64,000 nt of DNA from Pseudomonas gingeri (GTDB lineage: Bacteria; Pseudomonadota; Gammaproteobacteria; Pseudomonadales; Pseudomonadaceae): the NCBI RefSeq assembly GCF_013385635.1, contig NZ_JACAPR010000013.1, positions 422,633 through 486,632 on the forward strand, given 5' to 3'. Below the pieces are notes generated by a model. The model ran no database searches. It was not told the DNA's origin and saw only the letters and a program-made list of their open reading frames with translations. A program made the position numbers and the translations under genes. Of this stretch, positions 33,720-42,163 are shown piece by piece. Positions within the stretch are counted from its first letter, which is position 1, and each line of letters starts with the position of its first letter.

Positions 33720-34370
33720 TCACACGCCGATTTCTTCCATGAAATCTTCCATGAAACGCTGCAGACGCTCATGCCTGATCGCCGCCAACCGTGTCCCCGT
33801 GGCGGTCTGGAAACCCGAGGCCAGGTGCAGCAGTTTGGTCTGGAAATGATCGAGGCTGAAGCGTTGATCGTCATGCTCACGGTGCTGCGCCAGCGGATCG
33901 ACCGGGTCGTACAGGCTATGCCCCAGGCGCCCGCCGACATAAAAGCAGCGCGCCACACCGACCATGCCAAGTGCGTCCAACCGATCGGCATCCTGCAGAA
34001 TCCGGGCTTCGAGGGTGGTCGGGATGATCGCCGCCGAAAAGCTGTGGGCTTCGATGGCATGGGCGGTGGCGAATATCTTCTGCTCCGGCCAGCCCAGTTG
34101 CACCAGCAACGCCGAGGCTTTCTCCGCGGACAGGCGCGATGCCCGGGACCGCAGCGGTGAATCCTTCTCCACCGCCACGCAATCATGCAACAGCGTCGCG
34201 GCGATCAGGATGTCCAGGTCGCCGCCCTCCTCGCGCTGGATGGCACAGGCGTTTTTCCACACCCGATGGATATGCGACAAGTCATGGGAGCCATCACCCT
34301 GAACCACGGGCAGCAGATCCAGCAGGCGCTCGGCCAGGGATTGTCGGGGAGCAAAACACAGGGCAGTCAT
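33720..34370 (-). CDS. HD domain phosphohydrolase
   Basis: The 216-residue protein is a compact HD-superfamily hydrolase of the YedJ/YpgQ kind. Metal ligands are seen as His33 in GSHDLSHIHRV, His62-Asp63 in ATLLHDCVAVEKDS, and Asp in ARILQDADRLDALG. These proteins hydrolyse nucleoside phosphates or similar phosphate esters. Length is standard. It is 66 bases before the phospholipase D-like gene and may be co-transcribed with it, and it is divergent from the DUF1275 membrane protein gene. Confidence 0.85.
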   Translation of the reverse strand: MTALCFAPRQSLAERLLDLLPVVQGDGSHDLSHIHRVWKNACAIQREEGGDLDILIAATLLHDCVAVEKDSPLRSRASRLSAEKASALLVQLGWPEQKIFATAHAIEAHSFSAAIIPTTLEARILQDADRLDALGMVGVARCFYVGGRLGHSLYDPVDPLAQHREHDDQRFSLDHFQTKLLHLASGFQTATGTRLAAIRHERLQRFMEDFMEEIGV

Positions 34371-34500
34371 TCACAGGCCTCGAACTGGCATCGTCACAAG
34401 AGCGGGACTCTACCTTGATCGACAATCAGCGGCGAGTTACCGTCTGCTGCCCGACCACCCCGACCATTCTCCCTACGATACCCGAACCCGAGGACAGGCC

Positions 34501-35193
34501 ATGGAATCACCCTTGCACCCCAGCGTGGGCCCGGCCCTCAGTTTCAATGGCGGCTTTGTCGACACCCTGGGCTTTCTCGCCCTGCAGGGCCTGTTTACCG
34601 CCCATGTCACCGGCAACTTCGTGACCCTGGGGGTGAGTATCGTCCATGGCACTTCCGGCGCCTTGCCCAAGCTGATCGCCCTGCCGGTATTCGTGCTGGT
34701 GGTGGGACTGACGCACCTGGCCGCCGTGGCGATCCATCGGCGCGGATGGGTGCCGCTGCGCCTGTTACTGATCGCCCATACCCTGATGCTGGCGGCCTTT
34801 GCCCTGCTGGCGATTGTCTGGGGGCCGTTTACCGATGGCGACAGCGCCACGGCGTTGATCACCGGCCTGACCGGAGTCACCGCCATGGCGATCCAGAACG
34901 CGATTTCCCGCCAGCATATGAAAGGCACGCCGCCCACCACGTTGATGACCGGCAACGTCACCCAGTTCGCCGTCGATGTATTTGCCCTGTGGAGCGAGCG
35001 CGACGACGCCCAACGGCTGATCATCAAGCAACGCCTGAAGCCGATCTGCACCATCATGCTGGGCTTTGCCCTCGGCTGTGTCGGCGCGGCCCTGCTCTAC
35101 CTGGCCTGCGGCTTGTGGGCACTGATCCTGCCGGTACTGGTCGCCTTCGGAGTCTGCCTGCGGGTCTACCGCAGCGGCCAGCCTCAGGCGTAA
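34501..35193 (+). CDS. YoaK/DUF1275 family membrane protein
   Basis: The 230-residue protein has six hydrophobic helices of the DUF1275 (YoaK) family, with the typical helix 1 segment GGFVDTLGFLALQGLFTAHVTGNFVTLG and the matching half MTGNVTQFAVDVFAL later, reflecting an internal duplication around TGN. It is an inner membrane protein of unknown transport role. The gene is divergent from the HD hydrolase and followed by a stem-loop, so it is likely monocistronic. Confidence 0.88.
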   Translation: MESPLHPSVGPALSFNGGFVDTLGFLALQGLFTAHVTGNFVTLGVSIVHGTSGALPKLIALPVFVLVVGLTHLAAVAIHRRGWVPLRLLLIAHTLMLAAFALLAIVWGPFTDGDSATALITGLTGVTAMAIQNAISRQHMKGTPPTTLMTGNVTQFAVDVFALWSERDDAQRLIIKQRLKPICTIMLGFALGCVGAALLYLACGLWALILPVLVAFGVCLRVYRSGQPQA

Positions 35194-35262
35194 CACCCGC
35201 GCAGGTTCTTGCACTGCATCGCAAGGACCTGATCCCGCGCGCGCCCTCCTTTTGCACCCATC

Positions 35263-35284
35263 GACGGCCAGGTTCCTGGCCGTC
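35263..35284 (+). terminator. Stem-loop after DUF1275 gene
   Basis: GACGGCCAGG (35263-35272) pairs perfectly with CCTGGCCGTC (35275-35284) over a two-base gap. There is no T-run, so termination is possible but not certain. Confidence 0.5.
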
Positions 35285-35386
35285 TCGAAACCACCATGAT
35301 GGCAAACTGGCATTCCAGCAAAACTCGACGATACTTGGTCGCGACCGGAAAACGCGGTCCCCCTCCTTTCCGAAATGGAGTTCGTC

Positions 35387-37144
35387 ATGAAGTCGCAAGA
35401 ACTGGAACTGGACGTTGCCGTAGTCGGCGGCGGAGTGTCGGGCACCTATAGCGCCTGGCGCCTGCAACAGACCCATGGCGATACGCAGAATATTGCCCTT
35501 TTCGAATACAGCGACCGCATCGGCGGCCGGCTCTTCAGCATCAATCTCCCGGGCCTGCCGAATGTGGTCGCCGAGGTCGGGGGCATGCGCTATATCCCCG
35601 GCAAGGACGGCCATGTGCTGGTGGATAACCTGGTCAAGCATCTCAAGCTGCCGAGCCAGGACTTTCCCATGGGCGCGCCCAAGCCGGTGTATTCGAAGAA
35701 CAACCTGTTCTACCTGCGCGGCAAGCGCTTCCGTTACCGCGACTTCGTCGAGGCACCGGAAAAGATCCCCTATGACCTGGCCTGGTCGGAGCGTGGTTTC
35801 TGCCCCGAGGACCTGCAGGTCAAGGTGATGAACTACGTCTACCCCGGCTTCGACAAGCTCAGCCTGTGCCAGCAGATGCAGGTCAAGGTGTTCGGCAAGG
35901 AAATCTGGAAGTACGGTTTCTGGGACCTGCTGTACCGAGTGATGAGTAACGAAGGCTACCAGTTCATGAAGGACGCCGGCGGATATGACGCCAACGTCGC
36001 CAATGCCAGTGCGGTGACCCAGTTGCCGGCGACCGAATACAGCGATACCACCGAGTTCCTGACCCTGACCAAGGGGTTCCAGAGCCTGCCGCTGACCCTC
36101 GCCGCCAAGTTCGCCAAGCTGCCGGGCAAGCTGTCAGGCCAGCAGCGGGTGCAGATGAACCAGCGCCTGGCCAGCATCAGCTACGCCAAGGACGCCGACT
36201 TCCCCTATCGCCTGCATTTCCAGAACACCGTCAGCGTCGACGGCAACACCCGCGACAGTAGCGGCGGCCAGGTGGTCAAGGCGAAGAAAATCATCCTCGC
36301 CATGCCGCGCCGCGCACTGGAACTGATCGACTCGCCATTCTTCAGTGACCCGTGGCTCAAGGAAAACCTCGGCTCGGTGCTGGTGCAGTCGGCGTTCAAG
36401 CTGTTCCTGGCCTACGAGCAACCCTGGTGGCGTGCCCTCGGCCTGGTGGCCGGGCGTTCGGTCACCGACCTGCCGGTACGGCAGATCTACTACATGGGCA
36501 CCGAATGCGAGCAGAAAGGCGGTGAACACACGCTCAACTCACTGCTGATGGCCTCCTATAACGACATCGGCACCGTGCCGTTCTGGAAAGGCCTGGAGGA
36601 TGGCGCACCCTTTGTCGGCTTCACTCCGGCCAGCCTGACCGGCAAGCTCAAGGCCGAGCCGGTGGTGCCCAGGACCCAGTTCCCGGTCAGTGACGAAATG
36701 GTCCGGGTCGCGCAGATGCAGGTGACCCAGGTCCACGACCAGGTCGAACTGCCACGGCCCTATTCGGCGGTCTACCACGCCTGGGACAGCGACCCGTATG
36801 GCGGTGGCTGGCACGAGTGGAAGGCCAACTACCGGATCGATCGGATCATCTGTCGCATGCGCCACCCGGTGGAGCAACAACAGATCTATATCGTCGGCGA
36901 AGCCTATTCCATCGGCCAGGGTTGGGTCGAAGGCGCGGTCACCGTGGCCGAATCGACGCTGCAGGACTTCTTCGGCCTCAAGCGCCCGGCCTGGCTGCCC
37001 AAGGACTATGCCCTGCTGCCGGTACCGACACCCGACGGTTGCAACCTCGACCCGGACCATCCCCCGCCCTGCAAGGATTGCGCGAAGACCCTCAACGAAG
37101 TGACCGAGTTCGCGTACAAGGGGATCGATCATGGAAAAGACTGA
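35387..37144 (+). CDS. Flavin amine oxidase family protein (L-amino-acid oxidase-like)
   Basis: This 585-residue protein is an FAD-dependent amine oxidase. The dinucleotide motif is DVAVVGGGVSGTYSAWRLQ at 9-27, followed by FEYSDRIGGRLFSI and AEVGGMRYIPG, a motif typical of L-amino-acid oxidases; the C-terminal FAD motif is IVGEAYSIGQGWVEGAVTVAES. There is no signal peptide. The start at 35387 has GGAG six bases upstream. The 3' end overlaps the next gene, a 2-oxo acid decarboxylase, by 14 bases. Together they could turn an amino acid into an aldehyde. Substrate, perhaps an aromatic amino acid, is inferred from the partner only. Confidence 0.82.
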   Translation: MKSQELELDVAVVGGGVSGTYSAWRLQQTHGDTQNIALFEYSDRIGGRLFSINLPGLPNVVAEVGGMRYIPGKDGHVLVDNLVKHLKLPSQDFPMGAPKPVYSKNNLFYLRGKRFRYRDFVEAPEKIPYDLAWSERGFCPEDLQVKVMNYVYPGFDKLSLCQQMQVKVFGKEIWKYGFWDLLYRVMSNEGYQFMKDAGGYDANVANASAVTQLPATEYSDTTEFLTLTKGFQSLPLTLAAKFAKLPGKLSGQQRVQMNQRLASISYAKDADFPYRLHFQNTVSVDGNTRDSSGGQVVKAKKIILAMPRRALELIDSPFFSDPWLKENLGSVLVQSAFKLFLAYEQPWWRALGLVAGRSVTDLPVRQIYYMGTECEQKGGEHTLNSLLMASYNDIGTVPFWKGLEDGAPFVGFTPASLTGKLKAEPVVPRTQFPVSDEMVRVAQMQVTQVHDQVELPRPYSAVYHAWDSDPYGGGWHEWKANYRIDRIICRMRHPVEQQQIYIVGEAYSIGQGWVEGAVTVAESTLQDFFGLKRPAWLPKDYALLPVPTPDGCNLDPDHPPPCKDCAKTLNEVTEFAYKGIDHGKD

Positions 37145-38813
37145 TGATTTCAGCGTCGCCGACTATTTGCTGGCGCGCCTCAAGGAACTGGGGGTGGACA
37201 AGGTCTTCCAGGTGCCCGGCGACTATGTCTCGAAGTTCATGGATGCCCTGGAGCGCGATCCGGATATCCGTCCCGTGGGTGAAATCAATGAAATGAGCGC
37301 CGCCTATGCCGCCGACGGCTACGCCCGCTACACGGGGATTGGCGCGGTCTCGCTGCAATATGGCGTCGGTACGTTCAGTGCGCTGAATGCCATTGCCGGC
37401 TCCTATGTGGAACGCAACCCGGTGGTGGTGATCAGCGCCAGCCCCAATGCGAAGAACCGCCAGCGGATCTGGTCCGAAGATGTCCTGTTCCATCACTCCA
37501 CCGGCGACCTGGAGGTGGGCCGCAAGGTCTTCGAAAACGTCACCGTCGCCTGCGAGTTGCTCAGTGACCGCAAGACCGCCCCAGCCCTGATCGACAAGGC
37601 CCTGGTCGCCGCCATCAGCGAGCGGCGGCCGATCTATCTGGAAGCCTGGCAGAATGTCTGGGGCGGGTGCTGCGAGCGTCCGGTCGGCAGCCTGCTGCCG
37701 ATACCGACGCGGTGCAACGAGACGTCCCTGAAAGCCGCGGTCGAGACCTCGGTGGAACGCCTGCGGGCAGCCAGCAAGCCGATCATCATGCTCGGTATCG
37801 AGATCGCCCGCTTCGGCCTGCAGCAACAGGCCCTGCACCTGATCGAAGCCAGCGGCCTGCCGTTCACCACGTCGCTGGAAGCCAAGACCGTTCTCGACGA
37901 AAGCCATCCGCAGTTTATCGGCACCTATGCCGGCACGGCATCGCTGCCACAGACCGAAGCCCTGATGGAGCAAACCGACTGCATCCTCGCCCTGGGGGTG
38001 ATTTTCACCGACGATTACCTGCAACTGCTGGACAACCAGTTCGACAAGATCACCCTGGTCAACACCCAACTGGCCCGCACCGGTTTGCAGTACTACCCCC
38101 ATGTACCGCTGCCCCAGTACCTGACGAAGCTGACCCGGGAACTGGGCCTGGACGACGAGTTCCCGCAACCACGGGTGGCCCGCGAGCCCGTGCCGGCGTT
38201 GTTGAGAACCACCCGTGAAGCCGACCCGCTGCTGGGCTACACGCGTTTTCTCGAAACCCTGGACAGTTTCGCCCGCACCCATGGCTGGTGGGAGACCGGC
38301 AGCCTGATCCTCGGCGAAAGTTCGTCGCTGTATGCCGCGAGCAATCTGATGGACATGCCCCGGAACAGCTTTGTCGCCGATGCGATCTGGGGCTCGCTTG
38401 GCCATGAGACCGGTTGTGCGCTGGGGGTAGCCATGGGCAGCGGCCGCCGGCCGTTCGTGGTGGCCGGTGACGGCGGCTTCATGATGATGTGCCAGTCGCT
38501 CTCGACCCTGGTGCGCAATCAGGTGAATGCCGTGGTGTTCGTCATGAGCAATGAGGTCTATGCCATCGAACAGGCGTTCGTGGACATCAAGGCGTTCACC
38601 GAAGACGGCGAGTTCGCCCCCTTCGATATCCTGCCGACCTGGGACTACCTGGCGCTGGCCAAGGGTTTCGGCGCCGAGGGTTATCGGGTCTCGACCCAGG
38701 ACGAGCTGGACGAGCTGTTGCCGAAGTTGCTCGACAGTCGCAAGACCGTGCTGGTGCAGGTGGTCATTCCACAGAAGGACCTGGCGCCGCAGATTGCCCG
38801 TCTGGCCGGTTAG
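37131..38813 (+). CDS. Thiamine diphosphate-dependent 2-oxo acid decarboxylase (pyruvate/indolepyruvate decarboxylase type)
   Basis: The 560-residue protein has the three ThDP-enzyme domains. Glu51 in GEINEMSAAYAADGYAR activates the cofactor, the VPGDY segment opens the domain, the adjacent His120-His121 in LFHHSTGD is the HH motif of the decarboxylase branch, and GDGGFMMMCQSLSTLVRNQVNAVVFVMSNEVYAIEQ binds ThDP and Mg. The HH pair separates it from acetolactate synthases. It therefore should decarboxylate a 2-oxo acid to an aldehyde. Coupled translation with the amino acid oxidase gene suggests that its substrate is the oxidase product. Confidence 0.85.
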   Translation: MEKTDDFSVADYLLARLKELGVDKVFQVPGDYVSKFMDALERDPDIRPVGEINEMSAAYAADGYARYTGIGAVSLQYGVGTFSALNAIAGSYVERNPVVVISASPNAKNRQRIWSEDVLFHHSTGDLEVGRKVFENVTVACELLSDRKTAPALIDKALVAAISERRPIYLEAWQNVWGGCCERPVGSLLPIPTRCNETSLKAAVETSVERLRAASKPIIMLGIEIARFGLQQQALHLIEASGLPFTTSLEAKTVLDESHPQFIGTYAGTASLPQTEALMEQTDCILALGVIFTDDYLQLLDNQFDKITLVNTQLARTGLQYYPHVPLPQYLTKLTRELGLDDEFPQPRVAREPVPALLRTTREADPLLGYTRFLETLDSFARTHGWWETGSLILGESSSLYAASNLMDMPRNSFVADAIWGSLGHETGCALGVAMGSGRRPFVVAGDGGFMMMCQSLSTLVRNQVNAVVFVMSNEVYAIEQAFVDIKAFTEDGEFAPFDILPTWDYLALAKGFGAEGYRVSTQDELDELLPKLLDSRKTVLVQVVIPQKDLAPQIARLAG

Positions 38814-38835
38814 ATAGCGTTCACCTTGAGGGTCC

Positions 38836-38927
38836 TTTCGCGGGCAAGCCCACTCCCACAGGTTTTGTGCCGTGCACAACATGTGTGTATCACTCAAATC
38901 ACTGTGGGAGTGTGCTTGCCCGCGAAA
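38836..38927. repeat. Inverted REP pair
   Basis: TTTCGCGGGCAAGCCCACTC starts the copy at 38836-38860 and the inverse copy lies at 38903-38927, between the decarboxylase and the TPR-type gene on the same strand. It probably weakens read-through between the two. Confidence 0.9.
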
Positions 38928-38984
38928 GGCCGGCACATTCACCACAAAAACAACCGATGACACCCCGTTCGGAGTAACCGCTGC

Positions 38985-41003
38985 ATGGAAGTCCGCAACC
39001 TGATCCGTCCGCCACTGATGGCGCTGCTCCTGCTGGCCGGCACAGCCCAGGCCCATAACATGAACCATGATGCCCCCGCAGAACCGAAAAGCTTCACTCC
39101 GGCCACGCCGGACGAACCCTACCTCGATGTGCTGCACGAGTGTGTCAGTGAACAGGACACCGACAAGGACCATCTGCTCTCGGGCCTGGGCGGCACCCGC
39201 TATCCGTTGGTCAGCTTCAAGGACCCCGACCAGGTCGAGGCCTTCTACAGCCAGGGCATGGCCTTGCAGTACGGTTTCAACTTTTCCGAGGCCATTCGCG
39301 CCTTCTATCAGGCCAGCCGTTTCGACGAAGGCGCCGCCATGCCGTACTGGGGCATCGCCCTGTCGGCCAACTCCAATATCAACAGCGATGCCACCACCGG
39401 CTGCGATCGCCTGGCCTATCGTTCGGCACAGATCGCCCGGGAAAACGCCAAGGCCCGTCTCAAGGACCCGGCCGGCAAGGAGCACTTCAGCGAACGGCAG
39501 TTGCAGCGCGAGGCCGACTACGCCGACGCATTCCTGACCCTCTACACGGTCACCAAGGACGGCAAGGTGTTCCTCGGCAAGGAAGGCAACCAACGCTACG
39601 CCGATGCCATGAAGGTCCTGTCGCAGACCTATTTCGACGATCTCGACGCCGCCACGCTGTATGCCGACGCTCTGCTCAACATCACTCCATGGAAATGGTG
39701 GAGCGGTGTCGAAGCGACCTCCGACAAGGTCGATCCCACTCACGATGCCTACGAGGCCTTGCAGGTGCTCAACCGGGTCCTGGTCCAGGACCAGTTCCAT
39801 ACTGGCGCCAATCACTTCTATATCCATGCGATAGAAGAGTCGCCCTTCCCCGGCAGCGGCCTGCCCATGGCCGATCGCTTCCGTGACCAGAACCCGGCGA
39901 TCGGCCATCTGGTGCACATGGCTTCACATATCTACCAGCGTACCGGCAACAACGCCCTGGCCAGCGTCGCCAACTACACCGCGGTCTCGGTGGACCGTGC
40001 CTACACTCACCAGGTCAATCCGCAGAGTCCCTACCCGCTGCATTATCTGGGGCACAACATCCATTTCCTGATCTGGACCCTGTCCATCGAAGGTCGCCGG
40101 AACGAAGCCATGAACATGGCCGAGGAACTGGTGGAAAACACCACCCGCTACGCAGCGCTGGACTTCCTTTGCCGGCAGTATCCCAAGGAGATTCGCGTCA
40201 AGTCCGACTACTTCTATGCGGTGCCCTATTACTTTGCCGTGCGCTTCCAGGACTGGGACGCACTGAAGCGTATCGAGCCGAAAATCAAGGCCGGGCTGCA
40301 GACCATCAACGACACGTGCACTGCGGCCAACAAGGACAGCGAGACGAAATGGGAGCCCCTGACCAATCCTTACACCCAGGCCATGAAGGCCTATGCCGAG
40401 GCGTATCAGCAAGTGGCGAAACCAGGGCTGGACACTGCTGCCGCGCGTGATGCGCTCAAAGGTTACTGGCAGGCGGTCAATGCCAGCTTTAAGGACGCGC
40501 CGGATTTGAGCTACGGCAACAACAAGGCCATCGAGCTGCTCCGTATCGCCAACCTGATCCTGCTGAACAAGGCCCAGGACAGCAGCCAGGGCAAGCTTGA
40601 CCTGATGGCGCTCAAGGAAGCGGCCGCACAGGTGCTCGCCAAGGATTCACCGCAGGCGCTGCTCACCGATCTCAAGGCCCTGCAGGGGGACAATAAGGCC
40701 CAGGTGCTCGATGCGTGGCGCAAGGCCGTCAATATTCAGGACAAACTGAGCTACAACGAGCCGCCGGACTGGTACTACACCCTGCGCGAGTCCCTGGGCT
40801 ATGCACTGCTCGACCAGGGTCAGTCTGCCGACGCGGAGCGGGTGTTCCGCGAGGACCTGGCGGGCAATCGCCTCAGTGGTCGCTCGCTCAACGGCTTGAA
40901 ACTCAGCCTGGAGAAACAGCCAGGGAAAAGCGTTCCGTCACTGCTCAATGAACAGTTGCAGACCGCCTGGCGCAACGCGACCATCAGTGCCGCGCCCTAC
41001 TGA
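38985..41003 (+). CDS. Periplasmic TPR-type protein with clustered histidines
   Basis: The 672-residue protein has a Sec signal peptide (LIRPPLMALLLLAGTAQA) followed by HNMNHD. The body is helical with TPR-like segments (FYSQGMALQYGFNFSEAIRAFYQASRFDEGAAMPYWGIALS is the clearest). Three histidine clusters stand out in the middle: FHTGANHFYIHA (272-282), GHLVHMASH (307-315) and HYLGHNIH (353-360). Their helical spacing suggests a metal or heme site. I do not recognise a characterised homologue. It follows the oxidase-decarboxylase pair after a REP pair and ends exactly where the convergent Cys-rich gene ends. Confidence 0.8.
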   Translation: MEVRNLIRPPLMALLLLAGTAQAHNMNHDAPAEPKSFTPATPDEPYLDVLHECVSEQDTDKDHLLSGLGGTRYPLVSFKDPDQVEAFYSQGMALQYGFNFSEAIRAFYQASRFDEGAAMPYWGIALSANSNINSDATTGCDRLAYRSAQIARENAKARLKDPAGKEHFSERQLQREADYADAFLTLYTVTKDGKVFLGKEGNQRYADAMKVLSQTYFDDLDAATLYADALLNITPWKWWSGVEATSDKVDPTHDAYEALQVLNRVLVQDQFHTGANHFYIHAIEESPFPGSGLPMADRFRDQNPAIGHLVHMASHIYQRTGNNALASVANYTAVSVDRAYTHQVNPQSPYPLHYLGHNIHFLIWTLSIEGRRNEAMNMAEELVENTTRYAALDFLCRQYPKEIRVKSDYFYAVPYYFAVRFQDWDALKRIEPKIKAGLQTINDTCTAANKDSETKWEPLTNPYTQAMKAYAEAYQQVAKPGLDTAAARDALKGYWQAVNASFKDAPDLSYGNNKAIELLRIANLILLNKAQDSSQGKLDLMALKEAAAQVLAKDSPQALLTDLKALQGDNKAQVLDAWRKAVNIQDKLSYNEPPDWYYTLRESLGYALLDQGQSADAERVFREDLAGNRLSGRSLNGLKLSLEKQPGKSVPSLLNEQLQTAWRNATISAAPY

Positions 41004-41360
41004 CTATTTGCGCTTGTAGCTTTTACTGCCGCCGGGCGTCAGGCAATAGACCCCGCCCCGGGGCCCGGTGCAGTAACTGCCGCTGCCACACTGACAACCC
41101 TCGGCACTTTGCAGCAAGCCCTGTGGGCGCACCGGGCGGGCGTCCTCCCGGATGCCCAGCACTGCCGAGCAGTTTTTCTTCGAGCCACTGATCGAGCCGT
41201 CATTGCATAGGAAGGTCTCGCCATCACATCCGGCGATGCCTCCCTTACTGCCGGAACAGGGCGTATTGGCGGCCAGCAAGGTGCCGCTGCCCAGCAGCAG
41301 CACGACCAGCATGAGATGACGCAAACGGGAAAATACCGGGGAGCGCGAGGCACCATTCAT
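41004..41360 (-). CDS. Secreted Cys-rich small protein
   Basis: This 118-residue protein has a signal peptide (RLRHLMLVVLLLGSGTLLAA) and a mature part with eight cysteines in two blocks, PCSGSKGGIAGC / LCNDGSISGSKKNC and GCQCGSGSYC / YCLTPGG. The pattern suggests a disulfide-bonded periplasmic or exported protein; similar proteins exist in other pseudomonads without known function. The ATG at 41360 has AAGGA nearby; an in-frame TTG six codons earlier is less likely. It faces the TPR-type gene with no gap between stop codons and lies 41 bases after the DUF2182 gene on the same strand. Confidence 0.75.
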   Translation of the reverse strand: MNGASRSPVFSRLRHLMLVVLLLGSGTLLAANTPCSGSKGGIAGCDGETFLCNDGSISGSKKNCSAVLGIREDARPVRPQGLLQSAEGCQCGSGSYCTGPRGGVYCLTPGGSKSYKRK

Positions 41361-41401
41361 AGGGACGCATCCTTGCAATAGATGGCCTTACGATATCACC
41401 T

Positions 41402-42163
41402 CTACATCAAGGCGCGCGCCTTCAACGCCCCGATCTCGGCCAAAAAAGGCCAGCGCCAGTGTGGAGGTCGGTTTTTCAGGAAACGTTCCAGCAGCATCCA
41501 GACCATGACCAATGCCATCAAGAGCAGGTGCCCTTGCTCCATCAACATGGGCAACAGCATCAATGCCCAGCACGAGCCCACACACCAGGAGCCGCTGACG
41601 CCTCCGAACCTCAGGCAGTCGGTGACAAAGCCGAAACCGAACGCCGAAATGCGTGGCTGGTGATGGCAGCGGTTCAGGCTATATTGTTTGGCGGGAGAGG
41701 CCTGCCACAACAGGCAGATCAACACCCCTCCCAGAAAAACACCCGAAGGTTCGATACCCAGCAGCACACGGGCGCTTACCACCAGGCTCAACAGCCCAGC
41801 ACCCGCCAGGACCCAGACACTCCCGAAACCGGCCACGAACAGGCCCATCGCCTGCCAGCGCCTTCTCGACAGACTGGTCCGCCATAGATATTCCAGCGGA
41901 TGCACCATCAACAAGGGCATCATCGCCACCAGCATCAGGCTCCAGCCACCCAGCAGCCGCCCCGGTGGGTTGAACAGCAAGGCCTGTTCAATACCCTGCC
42001 AACTGGCGGCATAGTCCAGGGATGGCCAGGTCCCGCAGAACGCCGGGACCGAAAGCACCTGTACGCCCCCCACCAACCAGCCCCAACCGGCCAGGCTGAT
42101 CACGATCAGCCACGGCCGGCTGCCCCGGGTCAGGAAAAGCAGCAGATACTGCCTCATGCTCAC
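41402..42163 (-). CDS. DUF2182 family membrane protein
   Basis: The 253-residue protein has about seven hydrophobic helices and matches the DUF2182 family (predicted metal-binding integral membrane proteins) in GWSLMLVAMMPLLMVHPLEYLWRTSLSRRRW and the late GSWCVGSCWALMLLPML. Its start overlaps the tyrosinase stop by four bases (ATGA), so the two are co-translated. The Met-rich helices MLVAMMPLLM and MLLPMLMEQGHLLLMALVMVWMLL are compatible with copper handling. A role in supplying copper to the tyrosinase is an inference from coupling. Confidence 0.8.
   Translation of the reverse strand: MSMRQYLLLFLTRGSRPWLIVISLAGWGWLVGGVQVLSVPAFCGTWPSLDYAASWQGIEQALLFNPPGRLLGGWSLMLVAMMPLLMVHPLEYLWRTSLSRRRWQAMGLFVAGFGSVWVLAGAGLLSLVVSARVLLGIEPSGVFLGGVLICLLWQASPAKQYSLNRCHHQPRISAFGFGFVTDCLRFGGVSGSWCVGSCWALMLLPMLMEQGHLLLMALVMVWMLLERFLKNRPPHWRWPFLAEIGALKARALM

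Noticed and set aside
8172..38927. REP pairs as a CRISPR array
   Set aside because: The repeats occur as inverted pairs in separate intergenic gaps, not as regularly spaced direct repeats with unique spacers, and no cas genes are present.
37092..39917. A 941-codon open frame on the minus strand opposite the oxidase, decarboxylase and TPR-type genes
   Set aside because: It is antisense to three well-supported genes, has no recognisable domain and shows the low-complexity composition of GC-rich shadow frames.
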